From Bidens hawaiensis (Eukaryota; Streptophyta; Magnoliopsida; Asterales; Asteraceae): DNA of 64,000 bases. Positions within the stretch are counted from its first letter, which is position 1; every line of letters begins with the position of its first letter. The stretch is from NCBI GenBank assembly GCA_021521415.1, contig JAIQDT010000304.1, positions 744,001 through 808,000 on the forward strand, read 5' to 3'. Position numbers and translations under genes: made by a program. A model generated the notes under the pieces. The model searched no databases. It was not told the origin of the DNA and was given only the letters and a program-made list of their open reading frames with translations. Positions 1 to 10,199 of this stretch are shown one piece after another.

Positions 1-756
1 TTTCACCTCTTCGGTGGCCAAGATCTCCTGAGGTGTTTTGGTTAAGGCTGTGAAGTTCACAGTCTCTTCCCTGCTTGGAGGGTTCCGACCTTCAGGCCTT
101 CGTTGATCTGAGCTCCTTGAATATTTTTCATAGGAGTGGTAGTTCCCTTTCTTTCGGTTGGGGCTGTTGCCTCGCCAACTAGGAACTCTTTTTCTTTGTT
201 CTTTGAAATCAACGGCCTCTTCGCCTCGGATATGAGCTTCAGCTCGTTCAAGGGCTTCTTCAAGGGTTTTAGGTAGGCACTTGTTAAAGTCCCTCATGAG
301 GTACTTGGAGGTGATGGCGTTCATGAAGCCTGCCACCCTCATTTTTTCGTCAGCCCCTACATATTGTAGCCCTTCTTTTTTGTACCTTTCGATAAAGTCT
401 CGAAGGCTTTCATCATCCTTTTGTTTTATCTGGAAAATGACCGTGGCATCCATGACATATTTCCTTTGTTGTGAGAAGTGGGCTAAGAATCCCCTGCTCA
501 GATCATCGAAGCTTCGAACGCTTTGAGCAGGAAGGTCATTGAACCATATCCTGGCTGATCCGCCCAATGTTTGCATGAACATCAAGCAACATTCAGCGTG
601 GGACCATTTTTCGATTCTGGCTGCCCCAGTGAAGACCTGGAGGTGGTCTTCCGGATCATCGGTTCCATCATATGTTTTTATATGGGGTGGCATCTTGATC
701 TTTGCTTGGGAGTCATAATCGGCAATTTGTTGGGAGAAACAAGAAAGGTTGTCGGT
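1..756 (-). pseudogene. gag: gag capsid core (Retrotrans_gag-like), partial
   Basis: The minus frame is open from the stop at 757-759 to the window edge. It contains, in order, HIKTYDGTDDPEDHL, ARIWFNDLPAQSVRSFDDL, an FSQQRKY segment, and a region ending in ESLRDFIERYKKE. This order is typical of the capsid domain of plant Ty3/Gypsy gag. A basic Arg/Lys/Ser-rich tail follows at about 80-200, where a nucleocapsid region would begin; no zinc knuckle is visible before the edge. The first Met of this frame is at 693. It belongs to the same gag as the 846-1544 frame and is separated from it by lesions. Confidence 0.8.
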
Positions 757-845
757 TTAGAAGGTTTCGCAAGGTCTCCATCTACCCTTGTATTATGACT
801 CGTTGTTCCTTGGTGAGTACCCAGTGCTTGGTTGATGAGCTGGGT

Positions 846-1544
846 TCAAGGGAGGTGTGCCATCATTTGAGCTATCATCTGAGGCATGAGGTTGAAGCCT
901 TGAAAGCTTTCAGGGGTTGCTGCTGCTTGGCTTGTTCCCATGGGAGTGCTCATCGTTGCCTTCCGAGCCAAGGGTAGGACCGACATGGCCTGTTCCCACG
1001 TGGTGGCTGTAGGAGGGGGAACACTTGAAGCTGGTGACTGCCATATTTGGTCGAGAGTGGTCTCGTGCCCGAGGGGTTGTGAAGTGTACAAAGGGAAAGC
1101 CGTTGGGCTTGGCCTTGCATAGGTATAAGGAGATGGGTTAAAAGGTTGGCAGGTTACACTTGGACCAGCTTCTAAACTAGAAGCAGCAGATCGTGATCTG
1201 ATTAAAGGGGAAGGCGGGCATCCAAGTGACAGTGAAGGTTCTTCGTCGTCATACTCCAGCCTTACTCTTATCCCCTTTTCTCTTTCTTGGCTCACGTGTT
1301 GGTTAAGAAGATGTCTTAGTTGCAAAAAATGCCGTGATACACCTTCCATCGTCAAGTCGACACGTTCCGGGGTGTTCGTGACTCCTGCATGAGGAGAAGG
1401 AACCCCAGATCGTGAAGGAGTCGGAGTTCGAAAAGGTGAAAACTCGAGGAATAAAGGTCCCGTCGAGGTTCCTCCCGGAGTGGAGAAAATCGAGGTTGTC
1501 GCTGGAGTTTCTTGACCGGCGCTTGGTGTCGGTGTTCTTGACAC
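846..1544 (-). pseudogene. gag: gag N-terminal part, Gypsy element
   Basis: This 232-codon frame is Ser/Pro/Thr-rich, low in complexity, and ends with a Met/Gln-rich stretch. Such a segment commonly precedes the capsid core in plant Gypsy gag proteins. It lies directly upstream of the gag core at 1-756 but in another frame: a frameshift near 848 and two stop codons (near 797 and at 757-759) separate them. The Met at 1544 is the first in the frame and may not be the true start. No catalytic motif is expected. Decay, not an overlapping gene, best explains the break. Confidence 0.65.
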
Positions 1545-1640
1545 TTGGTTAACTTCTTCAGGAGATTCACCTTCTGACTTGATGATTTTGGTGAAAATGG
1601 AGCTACACTACTGGTCTTTAAGATAAAGTAAGCAGCGTAG

Positions 1641-1658
1641 CCTCACGGTGGGCGCCAA
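1641..1658 (-). other. Primer-binding site of the left-edge Gypsy element
   Basis: The minus strand reads TTGGCGCCCACCGTGAGG, two bases inside the LTR end. The TGGCGCC start is shared by primer sites of many plant Gypsy elements. I cannot assign the tRNA with certainty; it is not a full match to tRNA-Asp or initiator tRNA-Met. Confidence 0.6.
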
Positions 1659-1660
1659 CT

Positions 1661-2300
1661 TGTTGCTACAACAAAGATAAGATCAATGATAGTGAATGGA
1701 CTGGTTAGGCTAACAAGCTTCAAGGGTTCAGGTTAACCTAACGCAGGTCGTGGTGTCCCTCTACGTTTGCAAAACGTAGAAGGAGGTTCACTAGTTTGTT
1801 GTTAGTTGCTATAGTTCACCGAAGATCAAAAACCGTGATGTTTGGAATCGGTTCTTGAATGATGTTCTTGGTGAAGCTATGAAGCTATTAAAGTAAAAAA
1901 GAAATAAGCTAAGTGCTTATTTCTCAAGGAAGAGAATATCAGGGAGTATGTATTAACTCTAGATCTGATGATCCATGTTTATGGCTTAAGTCCTCTTTTT
2001 ATAGCAGGAGAGACCAAACTCTTTATCCAGTGTACAAACTAATTGACCTCCAGTTCGCTTAGAGGGTTGACCGTTATGGGCGGGAAGCTTTGGACCGTTG
2101 CTCTGTGATTAAAATAATAATACTTTATCTGAGCATGTCTCATGCTCAGAGGGAACAGTGATGTGAGTCTTGAGTTGACATTGTACTGTAACACGTGATA
2201 CTTGTTTACATAAGTTTGGGCGGGAAATGAAGCATTTAACCCTTTTAGCGTTAATGTGTTTCAGCTATTTTATTATTTCCTTGGGCTACCCCCGTCATCA
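1661..2300 (-). repeat. 5' LTR of the left-edge Gypsy element
   Basis: Read on the minus strand, the 640-bp block starts TGATGACGGGGGTAGCCC and ends ...GCAACA, giving TG...CA ends, and is followed after AG by a primer-binding-like site. A TATA-like box lies about 300 bases from its 5' end. The partner LTR lies outside the window, so the ends rest on the TG/CA rule and the neighbouring primer site. Confidence 0.75.
1992..2003 (-). promoter_or_regulatory. LTR TATA box
   Basis: The minus strand reads TATAAAAAGAGG within the LTR, about 300 nt from the LTR 5' end, a usual place for the U3/R promoter of an LTR retrotransposon. Confidence 0.6.
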
Positions 2301-2399
2301 TATATATATATATAATCTTACATGTGTCGCGAGCAAGCTATCAATGTGGAATGAACATCTAAACACCTTAGATTTTTAATATAAGAAAAACTAGAGGTC

Positions 2400-2438
<39 letters not shown>

Positions 2439-2884
2439 CTCGTGATTTACCCATTGATTATGGCCTTAAATTACTTACCCCTAACCAACCGTATGCTTTC
2501 TAAAATAAATATCTGATATTAAAAAGATAACCTAGCTACTAAAGTCGCTAAAAGTATGTTGTGGTCAGAAAATATGTATAACCTTAAATAGTGTAAGGTC
2601 TTGATCAAAATGGGTACTTGTTTTGGAGCAGAACTTTCATCAACTCAAGTAACCCATTACTCTTCTCTTACACTTACCCTCCAACTCTAGGACGCCCTAC
2701 CCAGCTTCTAGACCAAAACATTAAATGAGTATCAAAAAAATAAAACTTTATTTTTCTAAGTCTTGCACAAATTAAGGCATCACGGGAGATACCTCTCACC
2801 TAGAGAACAATTGTAGATACATAAATATGTACGTATATGTGATGGGATGATTATGCATACATAAATGAAACATATATATATATA
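2301..2884. other. AT-rich intergenic DNA with (TA)n
   Basis: I see no gene here. (TA)n runs occur at about 2301-2312 and 2403-2436. The rest is unremarkable AT-rich sequence. Confidence 0.6.
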
Positions 2885-3221
2885 GGAGGGATATTTTAAG
2901 AACTTGATGAGTTGTAAAAAGCTTAAGAACTCAATTTTGGACAACAAATTTAATTAAATGAGTTTGAATATGTGGCTGAGATTAAATTTGATTAAAAAAT
3001 GAATCAGAAAAGAGAATAAGTATTTTTGATAATTACACAAGTTTAAATGTTAGTTACACATGTGTAATAAGTCGATTCGGTGTGTAAAAAATTACGGTAA
3101 TTTGTTGTACATTACTTACACTTACGTATTACACATGTGTAAAATAAATTTAAAAAAAAATAATTGTTACGTTGAGTTCTTTCGAGTTCTTAAAGCTCAA
3201 AGTGGTTCTCAAAAGAAATCA

Positions 3222-3225
<4 letters not shown>
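2885..3225 (-). mobile_element. TA-microsatellite-embedded inverted-terminal element, copy A
   Basis: A 341-bp non-coding element sits exactly between two (TA)n runs. Its ends are imperfect inverted repeats built on TTTTGAGAACC...GAGTT..AAGAACTC. Two more copies in the opposite orientation lie at 6591-6934 and 6965-7296 and share internal landmarks such as AAAAATTACGGTA and TTACACATGTGTAA. The short frame at 3060-3287 is only this repeat running into (TA)n. It is probably a MITE; the superfamily is not assignable because the target is itself a TA repeat. Confidence 0.75.
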
Positions 3226-3287
<62 letters not shown>

Positions 3288-3939
3288 TGTATGAATAAAT
3301 TATATTTTCGTATGATAAAATTTTCGTGTGTAGGTTATATGTTTTCATGTGCAAGTTATATATTTTCGTGTGTGTTTATATTTTGTTAATGATGAATTTT
3401 GTGTGTAGGTTACGTGTTGATGGATATTAATATATTGAGTTGGAATAAACTGGTTTTAGATAGAAATAAATTATGAGGTATGAATAAATTATACTTGTGT
3501 ATGATAAAAATTCAAGAGACAAAAAAAATAGTTATAAAAATAAATGAATTCTTAATATTTTTCAATTATAGTAATTTGATTAGTTATATTAATTAAATAA
3601 AAAACTATTGCGATTTATTAGTTATATTAATTGAAGAAAGATAATGCATTTTTAGTTTCTTAATTTATTTTTAAGTTTTTAAAATCTAAAATAAAACTGT
3701 TCATATTCATTTCTCACGGTAATATCATTTCTCTGTTGAACCATATATATATATATATAAAGAGAGAGAGAGAGAGATGAAGGTTATAATAAGAAGTATA
3801 ATAAAATACACCGCAAAAATCACACTTTTCATATTCACTATCAGATCAACAAATTTAACGCACCAGATTACTAGTACACTTCTTAGACACATTTCACTTT
3901 TTATTTTAACCACACACACACACACATATATATATACAC

Positions 3940-3990
<51 letters not shown>
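3226..3990. repeat. (TA)n, (GA)n and (CA)n microsatellites with AT-rich filler
   Basis: Long (TA)n runs lie at about 3226-3283 and 3945-3990. A shorter (TA)n followed by (GA)n is at about 3744-3776, and (CA)n at about 3911-3925. Between them is AT-rich DNA with loosely repeated TTTTCGTGTG(T)-type words near 3305-3375. The short frames here encode only Ile/Tyr runs and are not genes. Confidence 0.8.
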
Positions 3991-3992
<2 letters not shown>

Positions 3993-4435
3993 ATCAGGAT
4001 CATGAGAGAATCTTTTTGAAAATTAAGAACTATGAGAACCATTTTGGACCACAAAAAACCTAAAAATAAAAAAAATCATAAAATAAAAAAACACAAAAAT
4101 CAAAAAAGTATAAAAACCAAAATTCTTATTTTATCATCCCGGCTTCATAAAAACAAAAAAAAACTCGGTTTAGCTAAATTATATACACATATGTATAATA
4201 TATACATATATGTATATTTACATGTTTTTTTTGTACACTTGTGTATAATTTAATATAAATGATATTGTACATATGTGTAACATCCTAAAATATTATAATG
4301 TTAAATAAAGAAAGTTACGTTTAGTGATTTCGCGTTATTAATTTATTTAATATCGAGTAAAGAACGGATCATGGACTTAGATTAATTAAGGGGGATTAAG
4401 TGGTAATGGGCTTTAGGTCCACGGGCTTCAAGAGG

Positions 4436-4443
4436 TATAAATA
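4436..4443 (+). promoter_or_regulatory. TATA box of the solo LTR
   Basis: TATAAATA lies about 160 bp from the LTR 5' end and precedes CCACCATAAAACCCTAAACC, a plausible transcribed start region. It fixes the orientation of the solo LTR as plus. Confidence 0.6.
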
Positions 4444-4974
4444 TCCTCCTAAACCACCATAAAACCCTAAACCTCATTTCATTCCATCTTAATCTCTACA
4501 CACTCAAAAACACACACATCCTTCACCTCACACGGCCGCGAGAGAGAGAGAACGGGACTCGAGTCTAAAATCAAGCCAACCATTATTAGACCTTCGATAT
4601 ACGAGCTAGATACGAGATAACCAAGCAAACCGCGACCACACCGAACGCGTAAAGGTATGCCTTTTACCTTAAAGTTTACGTTTTTAGGATCGATTAGCTT
4701 TGAAACTTAAAATAAAGTAAATCGGGTCTAAACGAAACGTAAAGTAACAAACTTGATGTTGGAAATGAACTTGACAAACCTATGGCTATGTGCGGCGACT
4801 TGTTATTAAACGTTTTAAGCCGAAAGCTCCAAACTTTATGTCTTTCCGGGCTAAGTTTTACCCGAACTAGGCCATGGGAATGATCGCGGAGTTAGTTAAC
4901 GTAATATCCAAGAAATTCTCGATGAAATAAAGGTGATTGTGGTGATTAAGTTTGAACAGAGACGGCAGCTGGGC

Positions 4975-5256
4975 AACTTCGCCTGCAAACCATAACTTCG
5001 CCTTCATGCAAGTTCGCTTGCAAGCAAGTTCACCTAGCTGATAACTTCGCCTAAGGCCAAGTTCGCCTACCTGATAACTTCGCCTGGTGATAAGTTCGCC
5101 CATGATAACTTCGTCTGGCATATGTTCGCCTAGGGTTAACTTCGACGATCACTAAGTTCGCCCAGCTCGACCCCAGCCAGGGGCTCTGCCCCTTGGACCC
5201 TGCTAGGGGCTGCCGCCCCTAGACCCCGCTGCCAGGGGCGCTGCCCCCGGACCCCC
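4975..5256. repeat. AACTTCGCCT array and triple GC-rich hairpin inside the solo LTR
   Basis: From about 4975 to 5160 the words AACTTCGCCT and AAGTTCGCCT recur about every 20 bases. From about 5174 to 5256 three imperfect ~30-bp units follow, each able to fold as GGGGC...GCCCC and each followed by a GACCC-type run, for example GGGGCTGCCGCCCC. The GC content stands out sharply from the AT-rich surroundings. Confidence 0.7.
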
Positions 5257-5670
5257 GTTCGTTGTGGGTTATATAAAGATAGAAATACTATACGAGTAGT
5301 AGTAATTAATTGATACATGTAAATACTATACAGTTAGCCGTGCACAGCTCAAGAAGGGAATAACGATTAACGGAGAGCGTAATAGGATTCAGGTGAGTTT
5401 TTAGCCCCATTTATGTGTTATGTTTTCGGGGTTGTGTGCATACTCAATATGTTTGTTAATACGCTTATCCTAAGAGATAAGTGTATGCCTTATGTGAATA
5501 ATGTGAAATGTATGAATGATTGCTTGATGGTACGTGAACGATCTTCGGATATTGCACGTACTGTCAGGTTGTAACGCTATGTATAAGGTAAGTATGATAT
5601 GTATGCTTATGTGTATGAATGTGATAAAGTTAATAAAAGAAGGAAAGGATGGTTGTATGGTTGTATGGTT

Positions 5671-5895
5671 ACGAAGAGGGTACCGGGCCCTAATAATACT
5701 CGAGGTATGATGTATGGTTGTATGGTAACGAGGAGGGAATCGAACCCTACTAATATTCGAGAACTAGGGAACCGAACCCTACTAATATTGGAGGAAAGAG
5801 GGTACCGAGCCCTAATAATACTCGAGGAAGGAGGGTACCGAGCCCTAATAATACTCGAGGAAGGAGGGTACCGAGCCCTAATAATACTCGAGGAA
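5671..5895. repeat. 33-bp minisatellite inside the solo LTR
   Basis: About six copies of a roughly 33-bp unit built on GAGGGTACCGAGCCCTAA plus TAATACTCGAGGAAG. The last three copies are nearly identical and the first ones are diverged. A frame across it (5599-5907) encodes an 11-residue period and is only the repeat. Confidence 0.85.
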
Positions 5896-6590
5896 TGTAG
5901 GGCGTAATGCTCTTTATAACGTAAGATATGAAAGCAAGTTAATACAAAAGAAAGTATGAAAGTATGAAAGTATGAATGAAAGAATATAAATTTGTGTGTA
6001 TTGTATAATGTATGATTAACTAGAACTCACTCAGCGTAGCTAACTTTTAGTATGCACGCAGGTGAATAGGATGAGGCAGCTCGCTTGAGGAGACACGTGG
6101 CACTGAATAAGAGGCTGGCATCGGAAGACTCAAGACGTTTAAGTTTAACGTTTTGTTTATTTTGAAAGACAAGATGTTGTTTTAAGACAAGATGTGTTTT
6201 GTTATGAAATGTTTTATGAAAGTTTTTATATTCCGCGAATGTTTTAATTAACTCTGATATTAGAACTGCATTTATGAGTAAATCCAACACGAAAGTAGGG
6301 CTACCGGTAACGGGGCCTTACAATATGTGTATATTACGTAAACAAAGATTATATAAAATTATACATATGTGTATAATACGACGTTTTTTTTTGTTTTTTT
6401 AATGAAACCGGAATGAAATATAAGAATTTTGGATTTTTTACTTTTTTAAAATTTTTATTATTTTTTGTTTTATGATTTTTTTAAATATTTTTTTAAATGT
6501 TTTTTTAGTGGTTAAAAATGATTCTCAAAGTTCTCAATTTGCAAAGGGATCTCTTAGGATCCTTACCCTATATATATATATATATATATA

Positions 6591-6934
6591 TGATTGATTT
6601 CTTTTGAGAACCGCTTTGAGTTTAAGAACTCGAAAGAACTCAACGGAACAATTTTTTTTTTTTTGAATTTTTTTTACACATGTGTAATACAGAAGTGTAA
6701 GTGATGTACAAAAAATTACGGTATTTTTTTACACACCGAGTCGACCTATTACACATGTGTAACTAACAGTTAAACTTGTGTAATTATCAAAAATACTTAC
6801 TCTCTCTCCTGCTTCATTTTTTAAGTACATTTAATCTCAGCCACATATTTCATGTCATTTAATTAAATGTGTGATCCAAATTTGAGTTCTTAAAGTTCTT
6901 ACAACTCAACATGGTTATCAAAATATCCATCCCC
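6591..6934 (+). mobile_element. TA-microsatellite-embedded inverted-terminal element, copy B
   Basis: It is the same family as copy A (2885-3225) in the opposite orientation. It starts TGATTGATTTCTTTTGAGAA directly after (TA)n and ends with CATCCCC before the next (TA)n. It keeps the landmarks TTACACATGTGTAA, AAAAATTACGGTA and CAGCCACATATTTCAT. It is non-coding. Confidence 0.78.
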
Positions 6935-6964
<30 letters not shown>

Positions 6965-6968
<4 letters not shown>

Positions 6969-7296
6969 TGATTTCTTTTGAGAACCACTTTGAGTTTTAA
7001 GAACTCGAAAGAACTCAACGTAACAATTTTTTTTTGAACTTTTTACACATATGTAATACGTAGTGTAAGTGATGTACAAAAAATTACGGTATTTTTTTAC
7101 ACACCGAATCGACTTTTTACACGTGTAACTAACGTTTAAACTTGTGTAATTATCAAAAATACTTATTCTCTCTCATGCTTTAATTTTTTAATTAAATTTA
7201 ATTTTAGCCACATATTTCATATCATTTAATTAAATGTGTGGTTTAAAATTGAGTTTTTAAAGTTCTTAAAACTCACCATGGTTCTCAAAATAACCC
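6965..7296 (+). mobile_element. TA-microsatellite-embedded inverted-terminal element, copy C
   Basis: Third copy, same orientation as copy B and separated from it only by (TA)n (about 6935-6964). Its ends TTTTGAGAACCACTTTGAGT and, in reverse complement, TTTTGAGAACCATGGTGAGT show the terminal inverted repeat most clearly. It is followed by degenerate (TA)n to about 7331. It is non-coding. Confidence 0.78.
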
Positions 7297-7331
7297 TATA
7301 CATATACCTATATATATATATATATATATAT

Positions 7332-7836
7332 AATGCATGCGTATTAACTTATTAGCTTACAACTCATTAAATGCATTTAGTGGGCTACATATTGTAGCAT
7401 TTACACAGCCATAACCTTGGGACTGAACTTTCACTTATGCATTGTCCTTTTCTTACAAATCATGATTCAAATTATAATCAACTTTAGATAAAATTTGTCT
7501 ATTGGTATGCATGGAGACAAGTCATGTTTATGATCAATCAAAAAATACTATACGATTCACCACCGGCTGAGAGGAACAAGGTCACCTCTTTTTTTTTTTT
7601 CATATTCATACCCAAAATTATCAAGTTATAACCAAGTTTAAATAAAATTTGATAATTTGTACGAATGAAGCCAAACGATCATGTTTATAGTCGTGGAAAA
7701 TAACCACAAGGCCATCTAAGTCGGTTAGTGAGGGTGCTTCCTTTTCTTATAAGTTCTAACCAATATTTAACGTCAAACTATAATCAACTTGAGATAATAT
7801 TATTCTATTATTTGTGTATAATTAATCGAAGTTGGC
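7332..7836. other. AT-rich intergenic DNA with a diverged threefold repeat
   Basis: No gene is visible. Three weakly similar stretches (about 7440-7530, 7600-7680, 7740-7835) share a TTATAATCAACTTTAGATAA-like core and a following Met/Gln-poor AT-rich tail, suggesting an old tandem triplication. Confidence 0.4.
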
Positions 7837-8120
7837 CAAAAGACCAGTGGCGGATCAAGGAATTTTTTTCAGGTGGTGCACTACATTTAGATGTTTTAAT
7901 TTCATAGAGTTGGATATAAAAAATTTGAGGTTCGGGTCGGGTCGATGGTTCGGGCAAAGTTCATTACATAATAAGGATACGATAAAATAATAAAAGAGAC
8001 ACTGTTATTAGAAATTAAGTAGTTAACAATCAAGAACAATTAACATTTAACAATGAATGTAAACTTACCTTCAAAGTGGGAGGATTCGAGGAAGAGTAGA
8101 AGGCAGCGGCGGGGTGACAG

Positions 8121-8175
8121 GGTGCCGCGGTGGTCGCCGGCGTGCCGCGGTGGTCGCCGGCGTGCCACGGTGGTC
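8121..8175. repeat. 20-bp GC-rich tandem repeat in the hAT element
   Basis: The unit GTGCCGCGGTGGTCGCCGGC occurs two to three times in tandem, the last copy diverged, within an otherwise AT-rich element. The local GC spike suggests captured foreign DNA or a replication-slippage array. Confidence 0.7.
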
Positions 8176-9083
8176 AGAGTGACGGGGACGGCCGGCTCTC
8201 GGCTGGTAGAGTGGTAGGTTTGAATAGGGTTAGGGAGAGGCGTTGTGTGTTTTGTGGACTGTGAAGGTCATGAGCACGAAATAATTAAAAACAATTAACA
8301 AGAAGTCAAGAACAATCAACATTTATTATCTTATTTCCAAAAAGTATTGTTACTTGAATATCACCAAATACCACAGACACACAAATATCACCAGCCTCAA
8401 CATTTTCAGCATGAGCCCTACAAAATTTCTTAAACACAAATAACTCTACTGACTCTTCCAAATCTGCAGGCGTCATCCGATGTGCGTATCTGAAATATTA
8501 ACAAACAAAAGAAATAAATAAACCAACTGATTTGCTTCAAACAAAAGGATTGTTAGGAAAATATCTAGGCTTGTAAATGAACACGAACAGGGCATGTTCG
8601 TGTTCGCTCGTTTAACTTAACAAAACAAACGATCAAACACGAATTAAAACAAAGGGGGTCTTCTTGTTCATTTTCTTAACGAATGGTCAGGAACAAGACA
8701 CCCCTATTCGTTTAAAAGTTCATGCTCGATCGTTTGTTCAGAGTTCAGTTAAAGTTGAAAAGGAACACCGGAATACGAACATGCTCCATTTGTGTGCATT
8801 CGATTCGTTCATAGGTCTAAAAATCCGCTTCTATTACTTGAATTTATAAATTATAACACTTTAAATAGGTGCAAGAAAAGTTCAAAATAAAATAAACGAA
8901 CCACTATACAAGAGCTCAAATAATATTATTAAACTTACACGAACATCCATGCCTCTGTTTAAAACATCAGCATGTAACCGACCAATAGCTATTTTTCCTT
9001 TTGTGTTCATCGCACTCAGTGTGTGTTTTTATTATAAAACCCTAAATGATACTAGGGTAAGTTAGTAAAAAAAAGAGTTTCAG

Positions 9084-9146
9084 AACCGGGAATTGAACCT
9101 GCGACCTCCGGGTTACAAAACCAACAAGTTACCAGCTGGACAAGTG
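9084..9146 (-). pseudogene. tRNA-like sequence (tRNA-Thr-like or tRNA-derived SINE remnant)
   Basis: The minus strand shows an intact pol III B-box core GGTTCAATTCC inside a T-arm-like GCAGGTTCAATTCCCGG, preceded by an AGGTC variable region and a loop TTTTGTAA resembling a tRNA-Thr(UGU) anticodon loop. The acceptor stem and clean D-arm are missing, so it is not a functional tRNA gene. It lies within the hAT element. Confidence 0.45.
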
Positions 9147-9291
9147 ATTCAATTGTTTATAAAGTGGTTCCTTCCTAATTTATAAGATGGTTCCTTTATT
9201 ATTCTCTATATAAAAATACACTATTATTTCAAAACTCGGGTGGTTCCGAGGAACCACCCGTTAATACCGTGGATCCGCCCCTGCAAAAGAC

Positions 9292-10199
9292 GATATATCT
9301 TTGGTCAGAAGTGAGAAGAGCGCCTCCACGTTCGGTTATCCGTGTGACTGGCCTTCTCTCTTATCTTAAATGGTAGCACTTCCTCTCCATCTCTCTTCTA
9401 ACCTCTCACATCCTTCTCCCGGTTTGTAGACGAATTTTTGGATGGCTCCTTTCTATTCCACATCCTCCTTGTGTGTTTCTCTTTCTTCAACATTAGACCA
9501 CAGGCTTCAGCATATATGGAGGTAGTCTAACCTAGCTAATGTAACAAGATTTGGACGTGTAGCCCCTATAAACATTACCGATCATTTAAACAGCTGTGTG
9601 TGTGTGTATATATATATATATACTAGACCTAAATACACAAACAATTGCATACATACATAACATGTCTAGACACAAATATATATAATCGGAAAACAATATG
9701 CTAAACAAATAACGAATTAATTTTGAAAATAAAAGAAGGCATTATAACCCGGCATATAAACGGGTAAATGGCAAAAAGCTACCTCGAGTTTAAAAATCAA
9801 GCAGAAAGTAATCACAGTAAATAAAATTAATATAATTATCATTCAAGCAAAATACCGTTCTCCAAGAATCTTATGCCTTAATTTCTATTTTCTGAGCACA
9901 AATCCAAATGCAGAACAGTACTACATATGGAAACTGGAAGAACAAATTCATCAGTCACCCGAAATGCCATTTTAAATTCTTTAAAACAGTATTTTATGCA
10001 TTTAAATGTTTAGTAATAACTTCATCTAAACACACTAAACTTAATAAAATAACAAAAACTGAATCAATTAACATTGTTTCACTGATCATAGCATAATTGC
10101 TCATCACAAAGCTGTCACATTTTTCTTACATATTTGTTTTTTAATAGTAACATTAAAATCAAAGCATGCAAATGATCTATCCAATCTTGCGTACATTTT
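9292..10199. other. Intergenic DNA downstream of the SRS gene
   Basis: No convincing gene is visible. A (TG)n/(TA)n microsatellite lies at about 9594-9622. The part nearest 10199 should include the 3' UTR of the minus-strand SRS gene. The small frame at 9908-10096 has no recognisable domain. Confidence 0.5.

Larger units (their letters stand above)
1..2300 (-). mobile_element. Ty3/Gypsy LTR retrotransposon, 5' part only
   Basis: The element reads right to left: LTR, primer-binding-like site, then gag, which runs off the left window edge. The gag core resembles the Tat (Ogre/Retand) group rather than Athila, because the segment after the tryptophan is FNDLPAQSVRSF-like and not the LPAGSITTW of Athila. 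The lineage call is by recalled similarity and is tentative. No pol and no second LTR are in the window, so the target duplication cannot be checked; the five bases right of the LTR are tatat, part of a (TA)n run. The gag frame is broken, so this copy is probably not autonomous. Confidence 0.8.
4276..6322 (+). mobile_element. Solo LTR, probably Ty3/Gypsy chromovirus type
   Basis: The 2047-bp block begins TGTAACATCC and ends GGGGCCTTACA. It is flanked by perfect 5-bp target duplications ATATG (4271-4275 and 6323-6327). No primer site, polypurine tract or coding region is present, so it is a solo LTR left by recombination between two LTRs. The TGTAA...TTACA ends and length resemble Tekay/Del chromovirus LTRs (recalled knowledge, not searched). 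Internal features are a TATA box, an AACTTCGCCT-type array, a triple GC hairpin and a 33-bp minisatellite. The frames inside are repeat translations. Confidence 0.85.
3991..6570. mobile_element. Foldback (long inverted-repeat) element, split by a solo LTR
   Basis: Left arm 3991-4270 and right arm 6328-6570 are inverted copies of each other along most of their length. The left end reads GGATCAGGATCATGAGAGA; the reverse complement of the right end reads GGGTAAGGATCCTAAGAGA. Inner landmarks such as CCAAAATTCTTAT and CATCCCGGCTTCAT (CATTCCGGTTTCAT in the other arm) also pair. Without the inserted LTR the element is about 0.53 kb and nearly a full palindrome. Both ends abut (TA)n, as with the MITE copies nearby. 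It has no coding capacity. Confidence 0.8.
7845..9283. mobile_element. Non-autonomous hAT element
   Basis: The 1439-bp element starts CAGTGGCGGATC and ends so that its reverse complement reads CAGGGGCGGATC. It is flanked by a perfect 8-bp duplication CAAAAGAC (7837-7844 and 9284-9291). The CAGNG terminus and 8-bp duplication are diagnostic of the hAT superfamily. No transposase (hAT dimerisation domain or BED finger) is visible in any frame. Inside are a GC-rich repeat, a possible nested small element around 8548-8822 with GTTCGTGTTCG words, and a tRNA-like stretch near the right end. Confidence 0.88.

Noticed and set aside
1641..1658. tRNA-Asp primer site for the left-edge Gypsy element
   Set aside because: Only the first seven bases agree with the tRNA-Asp complement; the rest differs, so the tRNA is left unassigned.
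3060..4253. Several frames rich in Ile/Tyr/His
   Set aside because: They are translations of (TA)n and (CA)n microsatellites and of element copies, with no protein signature.
5671..5895. Regular repeats resembling a CRISPR array
   Set aside because: Units are contiguous without unique spacers, and the sequence is plant nuclear DNA.
5599..5907. Frame encoding an 11-residue repeated peptide
   Set aside because: It is the 33-bp minisatellite of a solo LTR; the period is a multiple of three by chance.
9084..9146. Functional tRNA-Thr gene
   Set aside because: The T-arm and anticodon-like loop are present, but the acceptor stem and D-arm cannot be formed.
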